From Labia minor (taxonomy: Eukaryota; Arthropoda; Insecta; Dermaptera; Spongiphoridae), in NCBI GenBank assembly GCA_963082975.1, contig OY720345.1:12178491-12242490 (forward strand): 64,000 nucleotides of DNA, written 5' to 3'. The notes below the pieces were generated by a model. That model did no database searches, was not told where the DNA came from, and saw only the letters and a program-made list of their open reading frames with translations. Of this stretch, positions 22,592 through 34,215 are shown in pieces. A program made the translations under genes and the position numbers. The stretch's first letter is position 1. Each line of letters starts with the position of its first letter.

Positions 22592-22692
22592 TTTATTATT
22601 ATTAATACAACACATATTTGTATAATTTATTTATTCAGTTAAATAAATGTACAATGTTTCTAGTGTTTATTATTAAATAATATGTGGATTTC
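22592..22692 (-). repeat. Unit related to the CGAAAC-motif palindrome (copy 2)
   Basis: Read inverted it carries GAAACATTGTACATTTATTT and CAAATATGTGTTG, matching 4925-4976 almost base for base. The hairpin before GAAAC is not preserved. The flanks (TATTATTAATA, TATTATTAAATAA) are again roughly inverted. Confidence 0.5.
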
Positions 22693-22764
22693 ATTAAATT
22701 CGAAATAGGTGAAATATTTTCATTTTAATTAAGCGATAAAATACTCTTAAAGTTTTATATTTAA

Positions 22765-23241
22765 ACTAGCTATTCCCGGTATCATAGGCTACCGGTAGCA
22801 TAAAACTCTTAGAGGGACAGGCGACTTCTAGCCGCACGAGATTGATTAATAATAATAATTTATAGGAAATTTTGTTTCATATACTTAAAAAAACAAAACA
22901 ATGTTTAAATATAAAATTAATAACTTTATTTAAATCGACGTCATTTTTTTTTCAAATTTTTTTTCAATATTTAATATTAACAAAACAAGATTTTAAACAA
23001 ATGAAGTTAGTAACAAATTAATAATTTTGATAGATTTCTTTTTATGTTTATTATATTTAATAAATTCTCTTTTATGATAAAAAATAATATTAATATCAAA
23101 AATTAGAATATTTCAAATTGTATTTCTTTTTTTTTTTATTTTAAATTCTAAAAAAAATTGAAAATTTTAAAATTTTCAATTTGTAACTAACTTCATAATG
23201 TTTCAGTTATTTCATATATACATATTTACCTAGGAAATTAT
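22765..23241 (+). repeat. Family C repeat, copy 2, expanded hairpin loop
   Basis: Begins ACTAGCTATTCCCGGTATCA and shares collinear blocks with 11672-11890. The same 19-base inverted arms appear at 23001-23019 and 23179-23197, but the loop is 159 bases instead of 12, so about 147 bases were gained here or lost from copy 1. Confidence 0.6.
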
Positions 23242-23280
23242 ACATATTGATAAGTTTGTCCCAAATATAAAAATAACTAT

Positions 23281-23854
23281 TTTTTACTATCTCGCCAGAG
23301 TTTAAGTTAGAATTATGAAATTTGGTATACGGGCATAATTCAAAATTTGTAGTTTTCTATCAACTTTTGAGAAAGAATTATGAAATTTGGTATACGGGCA
23401 TTATTCAAAATTTGTAGTTTTCTATCAACTTTTGAGAAAGAATTATGAAATTTGGTATACGGGCATTATTCAAAATTTGTAGTTTTCTATCAACTTTTGA
23501 GAAATGTAGCTCAATCCGAAGAGGGTCATTACCTACAACGTTTTGATTTTTTTTCCTCTAAAGTGACCGTAAAAATAAAGATATATGTTTGATAGTTTTT
23601 CACATGATTAAAAATTGTATAAAACTGCTATATATAGAATTTTAGCTTGATTGAATCGCTGAATTTTTTAACACTGCAAATCTCACGCGCCAACACGTAA
23701 CGTGGTACCATCAACAAAGAGCCAAACATGCGCTGGTTTAATAAATATTATCTATTAATTTTAATTTATAATTAATTATATTTAATTTAAATATAATATA
23801 TGTTAATTAATCCAATTCAAATTTGCGAGATAGTCGAGTGGAGACACTCCAGCT
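23281..23854 (+). mobile_element. Family A copy A6 with internal threefold tandem repeat
   Basis: Starts TTTTTACTATCTCGCCAGAG, then jumps past the usual CTCGACATC and microsatellite blocks into three near-identical 64-bp units (about 23308-23499, each with GAATTATGAAATTTGGTATA and TAGTTTTCTATCAACTTTTG). It ends with the standard 3' stem-loop at 23854. Confidence 0.8.
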
Positions 23855-24009
23855 TTTTTACTTTTTATTTTTAATACTTAGCCCCATAATTATTCAATGT
23901 TTAGATTTTTAAAAACTTCCTAATCTCATATAGCTAATATATAATAGAAATGACTATATAATACATATTTATTTTTTTTTTTTATTTTGCAAATTCTCCT
24001 CTTTTTGTG

Positions 24010-24345
24010 GAAGATGTAAGTTTCCCTATCGAGTAGTACTGTTGATAGTTGGTTGGTGTCTATGCCACTGTGCCGGCAGCTTAAGTCTGGCAGGTAGTAG
24101 GCTGCCAGGTAGGTAGGTAGGCATGCATCCCATCCAGTAGGTAGCTGAAGAAGTGCATACCGTGTGCGTTGGGTACATTCTTGCACGCGCAGAGCGTCGG
24201 GTTTGAGTTCGTTACACCCGCCGTGGCTGTGGCACGCGCCAATTCACGGCCGTGACTCTCTCTCTCTCTTTTTCTGGCTAGATACAGCCCCGTTTGTCTG
24301 CATTCCCTTGCGAGTTATTTTCATTATTCGGGGAAACAGGAAATA
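24010..24345. other. GC-richer island
   Basis: Includes GTAGGTAGGTAGG near 24110, a CT microsatellite at 24256-24270 and CpG-rich patches near 24183-24245. The frames 23926-24186 (minus) and 24164-24505 (plus) overlap and match nothing known to me. Confidence 0.35.
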
Positions 24346-24763
24346 CGGAAATCCAAATAGAGAGAATTTCATCCGTCAAGAAAGAAGAAGAAAAAGAAGA
24401 ATAAAAAAAACAATCGTCACTCTACGCCAATCATGCTATTCATCCATTTTTTTTATCCTCTTACAGAAGAAAAATAACCCTCACAAATTTTCAATCATGT
24501 TATAAAAAATTCTTGGCAAGCCTTTTAATAAATTAACAATTAAACATTAAAACAAAAAAGTCATTAACATACCTATATGAAAATTAATCGAATATATGGA
24601 ATTTAAAAAAAAACAGAAATTATATTTAAATATTCTATTTCCTATAGTTAAAATTTATTTTAAGGCTTAATGAGATATTGATATAATTTTTATTTTATTT
24701 TTATTATTAGAAAGGTTATTTATTATATCTCTGAAAAATTCTATCAATGTTGTAAATAAGAGA

Positions 24764-24998
24764 GGCGCCTCAGGGTGGGAGGTAGCGAAGCTGCAAGTCC
24801 CGGGCATAGCATGGGAATTTCTCTAGCAGTGGTCTATGGGTCGGAGTCAACCTAGCCTCCGGGATCAAAATTGGAAAGCTACTTGATAGCGCCTCCGATC
24901 AAGAAAATCGAGGTATAGGACCCGTTCTTCTGATCATCGGACACCTCATTGATATAACCGATTTGCTTAGGACGTACAAAAGTCCGAGTTTTTTTTTT
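24764..24998 (+). repeat. tRNA-derived SINE, copy 1
   Basis: The head GGCGCCTCAGGGTGGGAGGTAGCG aligns with the tRNA-like head of the copy at 55550-55833. Part of the head, including the B box, is deleted. The body is collinear (GGGTCGGAGTCAACC, CTACTTGATAGCGCCTCC, ACACCTCATTGATATAACCG) and it finishes in a T run, which can terminate RNA polymerase III. Confidence 0.7.
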
Positions 24999-25540
24999 GT
25001 TATTGTAAATAAGTTTTATTTCGTTTTTGAATTTACATTAAATATAAGCATATTCGTGGGTGATAATCTTTTAATTGATATATATTTATTTAAAACTAAA
25101 AAAAATCAAATTTATTTGTGCAATTTAAAAAATTAAATACAATTTGTATTATAAATATGAAAATCAATTACAATATTCATGTTTAGTTAACTACTTACAC
25201 TTAAACAGTAGAGAGAGAGAGAGAGAAATCCTCTCCTCTACTTTCCTATTTCATAATTACCCTGTAACGCCTGTGCATCCAACCCATACACTTCTAACCA
25301 GTCAACAAAGTATAATTGACTTCCTCTGCTGCCATCGCCATTAATTATATTGTTCCACCGCCTTTTGCTCTTATCGGAAATCTTCAATTAATCCAAATTG
25401 CACGCCAATTTATTCAAATGCATGTTTTTTTTCATTACGGTTACAGATTTGCAATTTCACTAATTTGGTCAACGGATCGATAAATTAAACAACTAATTAT
25501 TTTGGATATTTTTTCTTTTATCTTTTATTATTAAGAAAAA
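24999..25540. other. AT-rich spacer
   Basis: A (GA)n run at 25210-25226. The small frame at 25144-25344 lacks family resemblance. Confidence 0.35.
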
Positions 25541-25890
25541 AATACCTGTTCGACTTTCTGATTTCATTGAATTAGAAGAAAATTATGAATAATTTTAAAA
25601 AATTAAATGATTTAAGAACCTTCAAAACTAAAAACATCAAAATCTCGACATCAAAAATTTTCGTGATCGCAATACTATCTGACGAGATAGTAAAAATTAA
25701 AAAATTTGAAATTCAAGTTGTTATGGTTTAGTTTTTAAAAATAATGAAAATGACTCAGGTACCTTCAAAACGTATAAAAACATCAAAATCTCGACATCGA
25801 AAATTTTCGTGATCGCAATTCTCTTTGGCGAGATAGTAAAAATACCTGTTCGACTTTCTGATTTCATTGAATTAGAAGAAAATTATGAAT
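25541..25890 (-). repeat. Family A end fragment between 50-bp direct repeats
   Basis: The 50 bases 25541-25590 (AATACCTGTTCGACTTTCTG through AATTATGAAT) are repeated without visible change at 25841-25890, exactly 300 bases on. Between them (25612-25840) are two tandem copies of the family A hairpin end, separated by the linker also seen in A3. Confidence 0.75.
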
Positions 25891-26209
25891 ATTTAAAAAA
25901 AAATTGTTATTTTCTTATTTTTATTTATTATCAGTCTATAAGAAGGTATATCTAAAAAAAAAATATTTATTTATTTTTACTTCTATTTATCATTTTAATT
26001 CATTTATTTATAATTTCTTTTTTGGTAAGATGAATGAATTGTGTTTTAAATTATATTTTGGGTGATGTTAAATTACGTGTTGGTTGCATACCATAAAGGG
26101 GCATTTATTTTTTTATTTGTTTCATTCAATAAATCTTACACCGATCATTTTACAATTAATTTTAGTACCGATCTGAATGAGAAAAAAAAGAGGAAGGATC
26201 GTAAAAATT

Positions 26210-26500
26210 GGCCAAGGATGTTATTTTTTGACGATTGCGCATCTCTGTCCATAGCTGGTGGCCGGGATACTTGTGGGCGTGGCTTCAATGATTGGAGGGT
26301 GTTGAGCTCATGCGATTGGTTCCTCTTTCCTTCCCACTGGCTTTACCACTCCCACCCCGGATTCATTTTTGCTCATCCCCCTCCCTCTCTCCCCTACCAA
26401 TCAACAGGAATTCCATTTTTTTTCCACTTTATAACACATTTTTTTTTAATATATTCTCCCACCCTCTCTTTTCTCAATCTCACCCACTCATTGATTTTTT
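26210..26500. other. GC-richer island grading into CT-rich sequence
   Basis: Region with GTGGCCGGGATACTTGTGGG near 26258 and a C/T-rich tail. The plus frames from 26062 and 26292 overlap; neither resembles a known protein. Confidence 0.35.
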
Positions 26501-26584
26501 CTTAAAAATAGTAATAATAGAGTAATTTAATTATTAATTTATTTAAAGATTAATCTATTATAGTGATTTTAATTTAAAAATAAG

Positions 26585-27465
26585 CTGGAGTGTCTCCACT
26601 CGACTATCTCGCAATTTGAATTGGATTAAATAACATAATATATTATATTTAAATTTATAATTTAATTAATTATAAATTAAAATTAATAGATAATATTTAT
26701 TAAACCAGCGCATGTTTGGCTCTTTGTTGATGGCACCACGTCACGTGTTAGCGCGTGAGATTTGCAGTGTTAAAAAATTAATTCTGGTTCTTTCAGCGAT
26801 TCAATCAATCTGAAATTCTATATATAGCAGTTTTATACAATTTTTAATCATGTAAAAAATTATCAAACATATATCTTTATTTTTACGATCACTTCAGAGG
26901 AAAAAAAATCAAAACGTGGTAGGTAATGACTCTCTTCAGGCTGAGCTACATTTCTCAAAAGTTGATAGAAAACTACGAATTTTGAATAATTTCCGTATTC
27001 CAAATTTCATGATTCTAGCTCAAACCGTTTTTGCGTAATCTTGTCTACATACATACACACACACAGAGAGAGAGAGAGACATTTTTCTCAACCTTAGTGA
27101 AAATGATTCAGGGACCTTCAAAACGTATCAAAACATCAAAATCTCGACAGCGCAAATTTTACTTCAGCGATTCAATCAAGCTGAAATTCTATATATAGCA
27201 GTTTTATACAATTTTTAATCATGTGAAAAATTATCAAATATATATCTTTATTTTTATGGTCACTTTAGAGGAAAAAAATCAAAACGTGATAGGTAATGAC
27301 CCTCTTCCGGTTGATTGACATACACACATACACACACACACACACACAGACATTTTTCTCAACCTTAGTGAAAATGACCCAGGGACCTTCAAAACGTATA
27401 AAAATATCAAAATCTCGACATCGAAAATTTTCGTGATCGCAATACTATCTCTCCAGAGATAGTAA
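26585..27465 (-). mobile_element. Family A copy A7 with internal duplication
   Basis: A complete copy up to about 27160 is followed by a second partial one (27163-27465) that restarts at CAGCGATTCAATCAAGCTGA and ends in the normal hairpin. Both carry microsatellites (CACACAGAGAGAGAG near 27057; ACACACACACACAC near 27335). Confidence 0.8.
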
Positions 27466-28620
27466 TTAAAAGAAATTTGAATTTTGTTAACAAAATATTA
27501 AATATTTCTTTAATTTCTATCTTCATATTAACAATATTATTAATGTATAATAATTATAATAATTAATTAAATCATATTATCAAAAAAAGAATAAATGGAA
27601 AAAAAAAAAAAAAAATAAATGGTTATCTGAAAAAATAAAACAACCTATACATATTTTGAAAATGGTCAATTTAAATAATTTAAGAAAGGTTCTTTTTGTC
27701 TGCTCATTATAAGTCAAACATGGATTAGAAGGGAGGAGGTTGAATAGACGAACAAAAGATACTCTTTGAATTTGAAAATTCTAAGTTTTTTTTTTTTGGC
27801 CAAAAAATGATTGATTGATAATTTCATTTCTAGGAACAAAGAGCAGGTGGAAGTGGAAATTTTTTTTTTTAAAGGTAAAATTCAGCAGCATTGATCATGA
27901 TAGATTCTTTGACATCAAATAGATGATGATGATGATGATGAGGAGAAAAATATTTTTACCAAGCTAAATCGTTCACCTGAATGATTCAATTAATTTGTAT
28001 CAAATTCTATGAAATGAATCACGTTCTTATATTTTATTCAATGATTCATTTATTTTTTTTTATTAAAAATTTTTTAAGAAATATAAAATAAGAAATGAAA
28101 ATAACGATTAGCTTAATCAGAATTAAAAATAAAATAGTAATCAGAAAATGACTTAAAACATTTTTTTTTAAGTTCTTCCCGCCCATCTCTTTCTACTTAC
28201 AATTTTCAAGCGAATATACGAATCAACCTATTTATTCTATTAAGTTTAGTTTTTTTTTTCATTGTTTTAATTATTTTTCATATTTATAAATGAAACATTA
28301 TTTTTTAAATATTTGATTTTTTGCAATTTCGCTTTCTATTTGACTATTTTATGTTAAATTTAATATATTATATATATAAAAGCCCTAATCACTGTAACCC
28401 TTCATTACTACTTAATTACATTTTAATCTATTTAATTAAAATAAATTGATAAATTATTTGATTATTTTAAATTATTATTAAATTTTAATTATAAATTAAT
28501 TATTTAATTATTTGCTGTAATCTACGATAAATTCAGTTTAAACTGAAATTGCAAACACCGTTTGCAACAGGTTAGTCTAGTAATTATATATAAAAAAATT
28601 GATTTTTCTGGTTAATAGTT
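27466..28620. other. AT-rich spacer
   Basis: A homopolymer A tract near 27600-27616 and a GATGATGATGATGATGATG run at 27922-27940. Nothing else recognised. Confidence 0.35.
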
Positions 28621-28818
28621 CTATTTAAAATATGCTTTCTTTCATTGCTTTTTCTATCTTTTCTTCTCCCTCTCTCGCCCTCTCACTCTCCTATTTGACG
28701 GCTGAGATAGAAACCAGGCCCTCTCAGAGAGACCCTTTTTGGAATGCAGACCCTGTCGATGTGTCTTAAGGGCGATTCTATCGCTCAGCGACTTCTCAGA
28801 AAAGGCAAGCGAGCTACT

Positions 28819-28868
<50 letters not shown>

Positions 28869-28870
28869 AA
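28620..28870. repeat. CT-rich patch and (TA)n(GA)n compound microsatellite
   Basis: A CT-rich segment at 28650-28700, a GC-richer patch to 28800, then TA repeats (28818-28843) running directly into GA repeats (28844-28868). Confidence 0.8.
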
Positions 28871-29329
28871 GTTCCCCGTTATTTGAATGTTTGCGTTTCT
28901 AATTGAACAAAAAGATCAGCGTTAGTGATAGAATATTGATATCTCCATGCTGACAATATCCTTTGATATTTTTTTTTTATTATTTACTCTCCTATTAGTT
29001 GAATGCATTGATAGTTTGTTGTATGCATATTTATCTAGCTCTCTGTATATACCTTTCATCACATCTTTAATCAACGTTTGTCCTATTATTTAAACAAGAT
29101 AGGATATAGTTATTTTTATTTCTGGAATATTTTTTTTTGTTATTTTTATCATTCTTTATCGATTCATTCATAAATTGGTTCTGGTTAGAAAAGTCAAAAA
29201 TAAAATAAAATAAATTAATCTGATAGATTTATGTAAAAATTGTATTTTTTTTTCAAAAAATATAAAAAAATTATACATATTATCAAGAGTTTGAGCCATG
29301 CGGACTTGATTACTCTGATTAATTTTACC

Positions 29330-29645
29330 ATGGTCTGACCAAACAACCTAAACGAGATGATCCCTCATTGAGTTTTAATCGGGGGGGGGGGGGGGGGGAG
29401 TTTTGAGGTCCATGCTGTAAATTCATCATGGTACTCTTTGGTTCTTGCACGAACTTTCTTAGCTGTGTGACACGTTGCATTGTCTTGCTGATAGATGCTG
29501 GTAGATGTTGTCTTGCTGAGCAATCTGCATATAAGAGTGGACATCACCATTCCCAAGGATGGCTGCATACTTCACTTGATCCATTGTTTGGTCCAGAATA
29601 TCAGGATCATTCAGCGAATGCCACAAAAGCATTGGATCTGTAAGG
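29330..29645 (-). pseudogene. Tc1-like transposase fragment with homopolymer interruption
   Basis: The minus strand reads YQQDNATCHTAKKVRA, the segment around the second catalytic Asp of Tc1-type DDE transposases (family form FQQDNAPCHTAK). Upstream, in another frame, is MDQVKYAAILGNGDVHSYM, which fits the preceding region, so a frameshift lies near 29500-29520. Downstream the frame runs into a tract of 17 G (29382-29398). The third acidic residue and the rest of the gene are missing. The plus-strand frames here are shadows. Confidence 0.65.
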
Positions 29646-29787
29646 GATTATTGGACTTTTTGCCGAAAATAATAATAAAAATTGTAGGTTATTTATATAT
29701 TACTTATATATTAGATTTATTCTTAATATTAATTTTTCTAATTTTGAAATATATAAGGAATTAGAGTAAAAACCTGATGTTTATTTC

Positions 29788-30361
29788 TTACTATCTCGAA
29801 AATTTTCGATATCGAGATTTTGATGTTTTTATACGTTTTGAAGGTTCCTGAATCATTTTCACTAAGGTTGAGTAAAATATGTATACGTGCGTGTGCGTGT
29901 GTGTATAGACAAGATTACGCAAAAACGGTTTGAGCTAGAATCATGAAATTTGTTATACGGGCATTATTCAAAATTCGTAGTTTTCTATCAATTTTTGAGA
30001 AATGTAGATCAACCGGAAGAGGGTCATTACCTTCCACATTTTGATTTTTTTCCCTCTAAAGTGACCGTAAAAATAAAGATATATGTTTGATAGTTTTTCA
30101 CATGATTAAAAATTGTATAAAAATGCTATATATAGAATTTTAGCTTGATTGAATCGCTGAAAGTACCAGAATTAATTTTTTAACACTGCAAATCTCTCGC
30201 GCCAACACGTGACGTGGTGCTATCAACAAAGAGCCAAACATGCGCTGATTGAATAAATATTATTTATTAATTTTAATATATAATTAATTAAATTTAATTT
30301 AAATATAATATATGTTAATTCAATTCAAATTTGCGAGATAGTCGAGTGGAGACACTCCAGC
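29788..30361 (+). mobile_element. Family A copy A8
   Basis: Full-length copy, 574 bp; the 5' hairpin is shortened to TTACTATCTCGAAAATTTTC. The 3' end GAGATAGTCGAGTGGAGACA-CTCCAGCT is intact. The microsatellite is GTGCGTGTGCGTGTGTGT near 29888. Confidence 0.8.
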
Positions 30362-30579
30362 TTATTTTAATTGATTGCGGTATTTAAATTTTAAATACAT
30401 ACTTTTTCTTTTTCTATTTGATTTCAAAAAAAAAAAAATTGATTTTGAAGAAAGGAAAACTTTTCTTTAAGAAAAGGTTTTTTTTCTTATTGTATCCTGG
30501 TGGGTGCCAACTTTGCAAATGTATTTTAGTTGAGAAAATCTTTGAATAATTGCCTTTTTTTGAGATGCATGATCACTTC

Positions 30580-30850
30580 ATCATTCTTCTCTCTCTCTCT
30601 CTCTCTATCTTTACTTCTTCTTTTCTTTTACTTTTCTTCTTCTTCTCTTCATCTTCTTATCCGCGGCTGCATATTTTATCTTCGGGATTCCGGAGGCTCA
30701 CGACCGCATTCCAGCGGCCACTCACCTTGAGAATCCAGCGAGGCCGCCAATCGCTCAGACCTCGCACTCCTCCTCCTCCTCCATCAACAAACGCCACCAA
30801 CCACCTCCACAAGCCGCTTTCTCTTGCTTCATTTTTCAACCAGGAATTTA
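30580..30850. other. CT microsatellite and GC-richer island
   Basis: TCTC repeats at 30589-30608, then a GC-rich stretch to 30830. Three frames (30530 plus, 30550 plus, 30657 minus) overlap it with no family resemblance. Confidence 0.35.
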
Positions 30851-31045
30851 CCCTTCAAAATAATAAATAAAAAAAATAAATAAATAATATTTTTTTTTAT
30901 TAAATATTCTCATTTTAGATGAAAGTCATATTTTTTCTCCTCTATTTTTCATAACTATATAAAAATGTCTTTCTTTTTGGACTACTTTTGCAAATACCGT
31001 TCATGTTTTAAATTAAATTAACTACCGTTCTTTGAAGATTCACAA

Positions 31046-31120
31046 TATATATATATGGCCGAAAACTAGCGTCTATACCGTTTATCTATTTTATATATAT
31101 AACGTTAGTTTTTGGCCATA
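31046..31120. repeat. Small palindrome with the same core as the neighbouring foldback
   Basis: Arms ATATGGCCGAAAACTAGCGT (about 31054-31074) and ACGTTAGTTTTTGGCCATAT (about 31101-31120) pair imperfectly around CTATACCGTTTATCTATTTT, the core of the tandem units 31327-31422. Confidence 0.65.
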
Positions 31121-31180
31121 TTTTCATAAGAACTATCAAAAATATATTCTTTGGATCTTGAAACATAAAGAAATAATAAA

Positions 31181-31568
31181 ATAACGGAATTTTGTAAATT
31201 AAACCACATATTGATGTTTGTTATTGTAAATTTATTCAAAAAATACAAAAATATACACAACGTTTCGATTGCTACTTCTGCAATCGTTATCAAGCGACTG
31301 CACTGTTCGAGCGTCCAGTGACGAGTCTATACCGTTTATCTATTTTACTCGTCACTGGACGAGTCTATACCATTTATCTATTTTACTCGTCACTGGACGA
31401 GTCTATACCGTTTATCTATTTTACTCGTCACTGGACGCTTGAACAGTGCAGTCGCTTGATAACGATTGCAGAAGTAGCAATCGAAACGTTGTGTATATTT
31501 TTATATTTTTTGAATAAATTTACAATAACAAACATCAATATGTGGTTTAATTTACAAAATTCCGTTAT
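31181..31568. repeat. Foldback element: 146-bp arms around a 38-bp tandem repeat
   Basis: The left arm 31181-31326 and right arm 31423-31568 are inverted copies with two mismatches seen by eye. The spacer consists of units of 38 bases (GAGTCTATACCGTTTATCTA to CGTCACTGGAC). Each arm contains GATTGC-agaagta-GCAATC directly followed by GAAACG, and an AT stretch related to 4930-4976. Open frames 31105-31293 (minus), 31318-31620 (plus) and 31428-31637 (minus) are readings of the arms, not genes. Confidence 0.85.
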
Positions 31569-32215
31569 AAATAAAAACAACCACCAAAGCTTTAATAATT
31601 TAAATAATAAAATCTTGTAGATATTTTTTATTATCATTATTATTAGACTTTGATATGTCCCCTCAGCTGCTAAGACTTTGTGCCATTAAGAAATCATCCA
31701 TCATTTATATCATTAATAATTTAATTCTTTACCAATAAACCTCTTCAGGAAGGTAGAGCTAACGCTTGTGCTCAGCTAGTCAGACAGTAAACCTGATTCC
31801 ATTGTACAGGCTCCACGCCCCCATTCGTATCAATTGGATAAAAGAAACATTATCTTCCTTCCACATTTAATTGTAGTCTAAAATATAATAAATAAATATC
31901 AATTAATAAGTATGCATATATAAAAATATTAATTAAATTTGATTTAATAAACTAATTCTACTAAAAAACTTCAACAGCCTGATAGTTTCTCAGCCTCCCA
32001 ACAAGTTTTGTATAGTCTTATTTTCTATTTTATAGAATATAACGGATATTGAACAAGAACATGAACTACTGTACATCCATATGACAAGCAACCATTTTCC
32101 TTGAATGAATGAAGATACAGTAACCTAAGACAGGTCAAGTCCGTTCTTTCTAATTTTGCGCAAACCTCCTTAATGGGAGTAGAATATATTATATTAGACA
32201 GTACCCCCCTGGTTC
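31569..32215. other. Spacer without recognised features
   Basis: AT-rich with a moderately GC-richer part at 31735-31830. No gene or family recognised. Confidence 0.35.
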
Positions 32216-32545
32216 ACCGAGCCTCCGTTCGGTACTTTAAAAAAAAATTATTCCTTAGAACTATGAATATTTAAGATTAAGATTATGATTTAAAATAAAT
32301 AAACGACAAAATATACCAATTTCAAATAATTTAAAAGAACATAAATAAAAAAAAATAGTCATAAAACATATTGCCCTTAAACGTACGTATTAATGCACTG
32401 AAAGACAGAAAAGTATGGCCTGTGGATATAACATAATATATATTTCCTAATTTGATTATAAAATATTATTAAAATAAATATTTATAATTTTATTTTATTT
32501 ATAATATCTTGTATTTAAGGAAGAGCTGTCCGGCGTTTCCCGGTG

Positions 32546-33168
<623 letters not shown>

Positions 33169-33227
33169 TTTTTTAAATTAAACCATTTTTTGTAAGCAGA
33201 CTCATTATTTAATAGCCACACCTCGTA

Positions 33228-34215
33228 TATATACTACCTTGAACACCGAGCTATCGCTCGACCCTTTAACAAATTTATACAATTTATTAATATAAACTTT
33301 AAAAATTTTATAATTTTTTAATTGTTTATTATAATTGTTTAATGGGTTTTCTAAAAATGACCCATTAAAAATTTGTTTCCTAAAATGGTACAAATTAATT
33401 AAAATAACTTGATTTTCATTTCAAGATGAAAAATATAATCAAAGAGTTACTTGATAATATAAAATATTTGATCCTATATTATATGTTATAATTAGATGGC
33501 TTCAGTTATATATTTTTCAAAATAGCTTATAGACTGATTTGACCAAGGATTTCTACTGATAATAATATAAATTCTGAAATTATATTGACACTTGTACTTG
33601 TCTATAATTTAATTAAGAAAGGAGGTTATATATTTTTCTTTTTATTTATATTAACAAAATATCATTTATATTATTTATAATTTAATCTAAAAAACATTTT
33701 AATTAATGTAATATAATTTAATATTATTATAGCTCAAATTTATTCTACAATTTATTTAAAATTCCTTCCTTTATAATTATTCATAAATTTTATATGTTGT
33801 TAACTTCATGAATATTTTTTTTATTTTGTGTGAGGGATTGATAAATATATTTCGTAATTTTATTCTAAAATATTATTATAATAAATATTTTTAATTTAAT
33901 TTCGAAATTAAATAAAAAAATTTAAAATATTTTAAATATTAAAAAAAAAATTAATACGATATCAATTAAAACAGAATTGCGGAAGGCAAATTTCAATATA
34001 GATGACGTAAACTATATTAGGATTTTCTTAATTTAAAATAGGAAATTTAAATGATATCACAAATTATTTTTTTTGAGCTGAAACCAATACAGATTGATTT
34101 TTCTTTATAAATATTATCTATGGTGTGAATTTCAAAAAAATCCTTAGAGGATAGATATTTAAAATAAATATATATATATAATTTTTCCTAGTATAATAAG
34201 ATAAGATATATATAT
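33228..34215 (+). repeat. Family D repeat, copy 1
   Basis: Starts near ACCGAGCTATCGCTCGACCC with the small hairpin CGAGC-tatc-GCTCG, continues through TGACCCATTAAAAATTTG and GACCAAGGATTTCTACTGA, and ends TAGTATAATAAGATAAGAT. Non-coding. Closely matched at 34862-36232 and 63280-63876. Confidence 0.65.

Noticed and set aside
24164..24505. 113-codon plus frame
   Set aside because: No recognisable domain, lysine-rich low complexity end, overlaps another frame; no splice context supporting an exon.
26062..26505. 147-codon plus frame, the longest in the window
   Set aside because: Long but with no domain, Phe/His/Pro-rich from CT-rich DNA, and it spans an AT spacer and an island without a composition change expected of a gene.
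31181..31568. Possible CRISPR-like array because of the 38-base repeats
   Set aside because: Units are directly adjacent without spacers and lie in a foldback of an animal genome.
31105..31637. Open frames sharing identical peptides
   Set aside because: The identity comes from the inverted arms of the foldback; not gene duplication.
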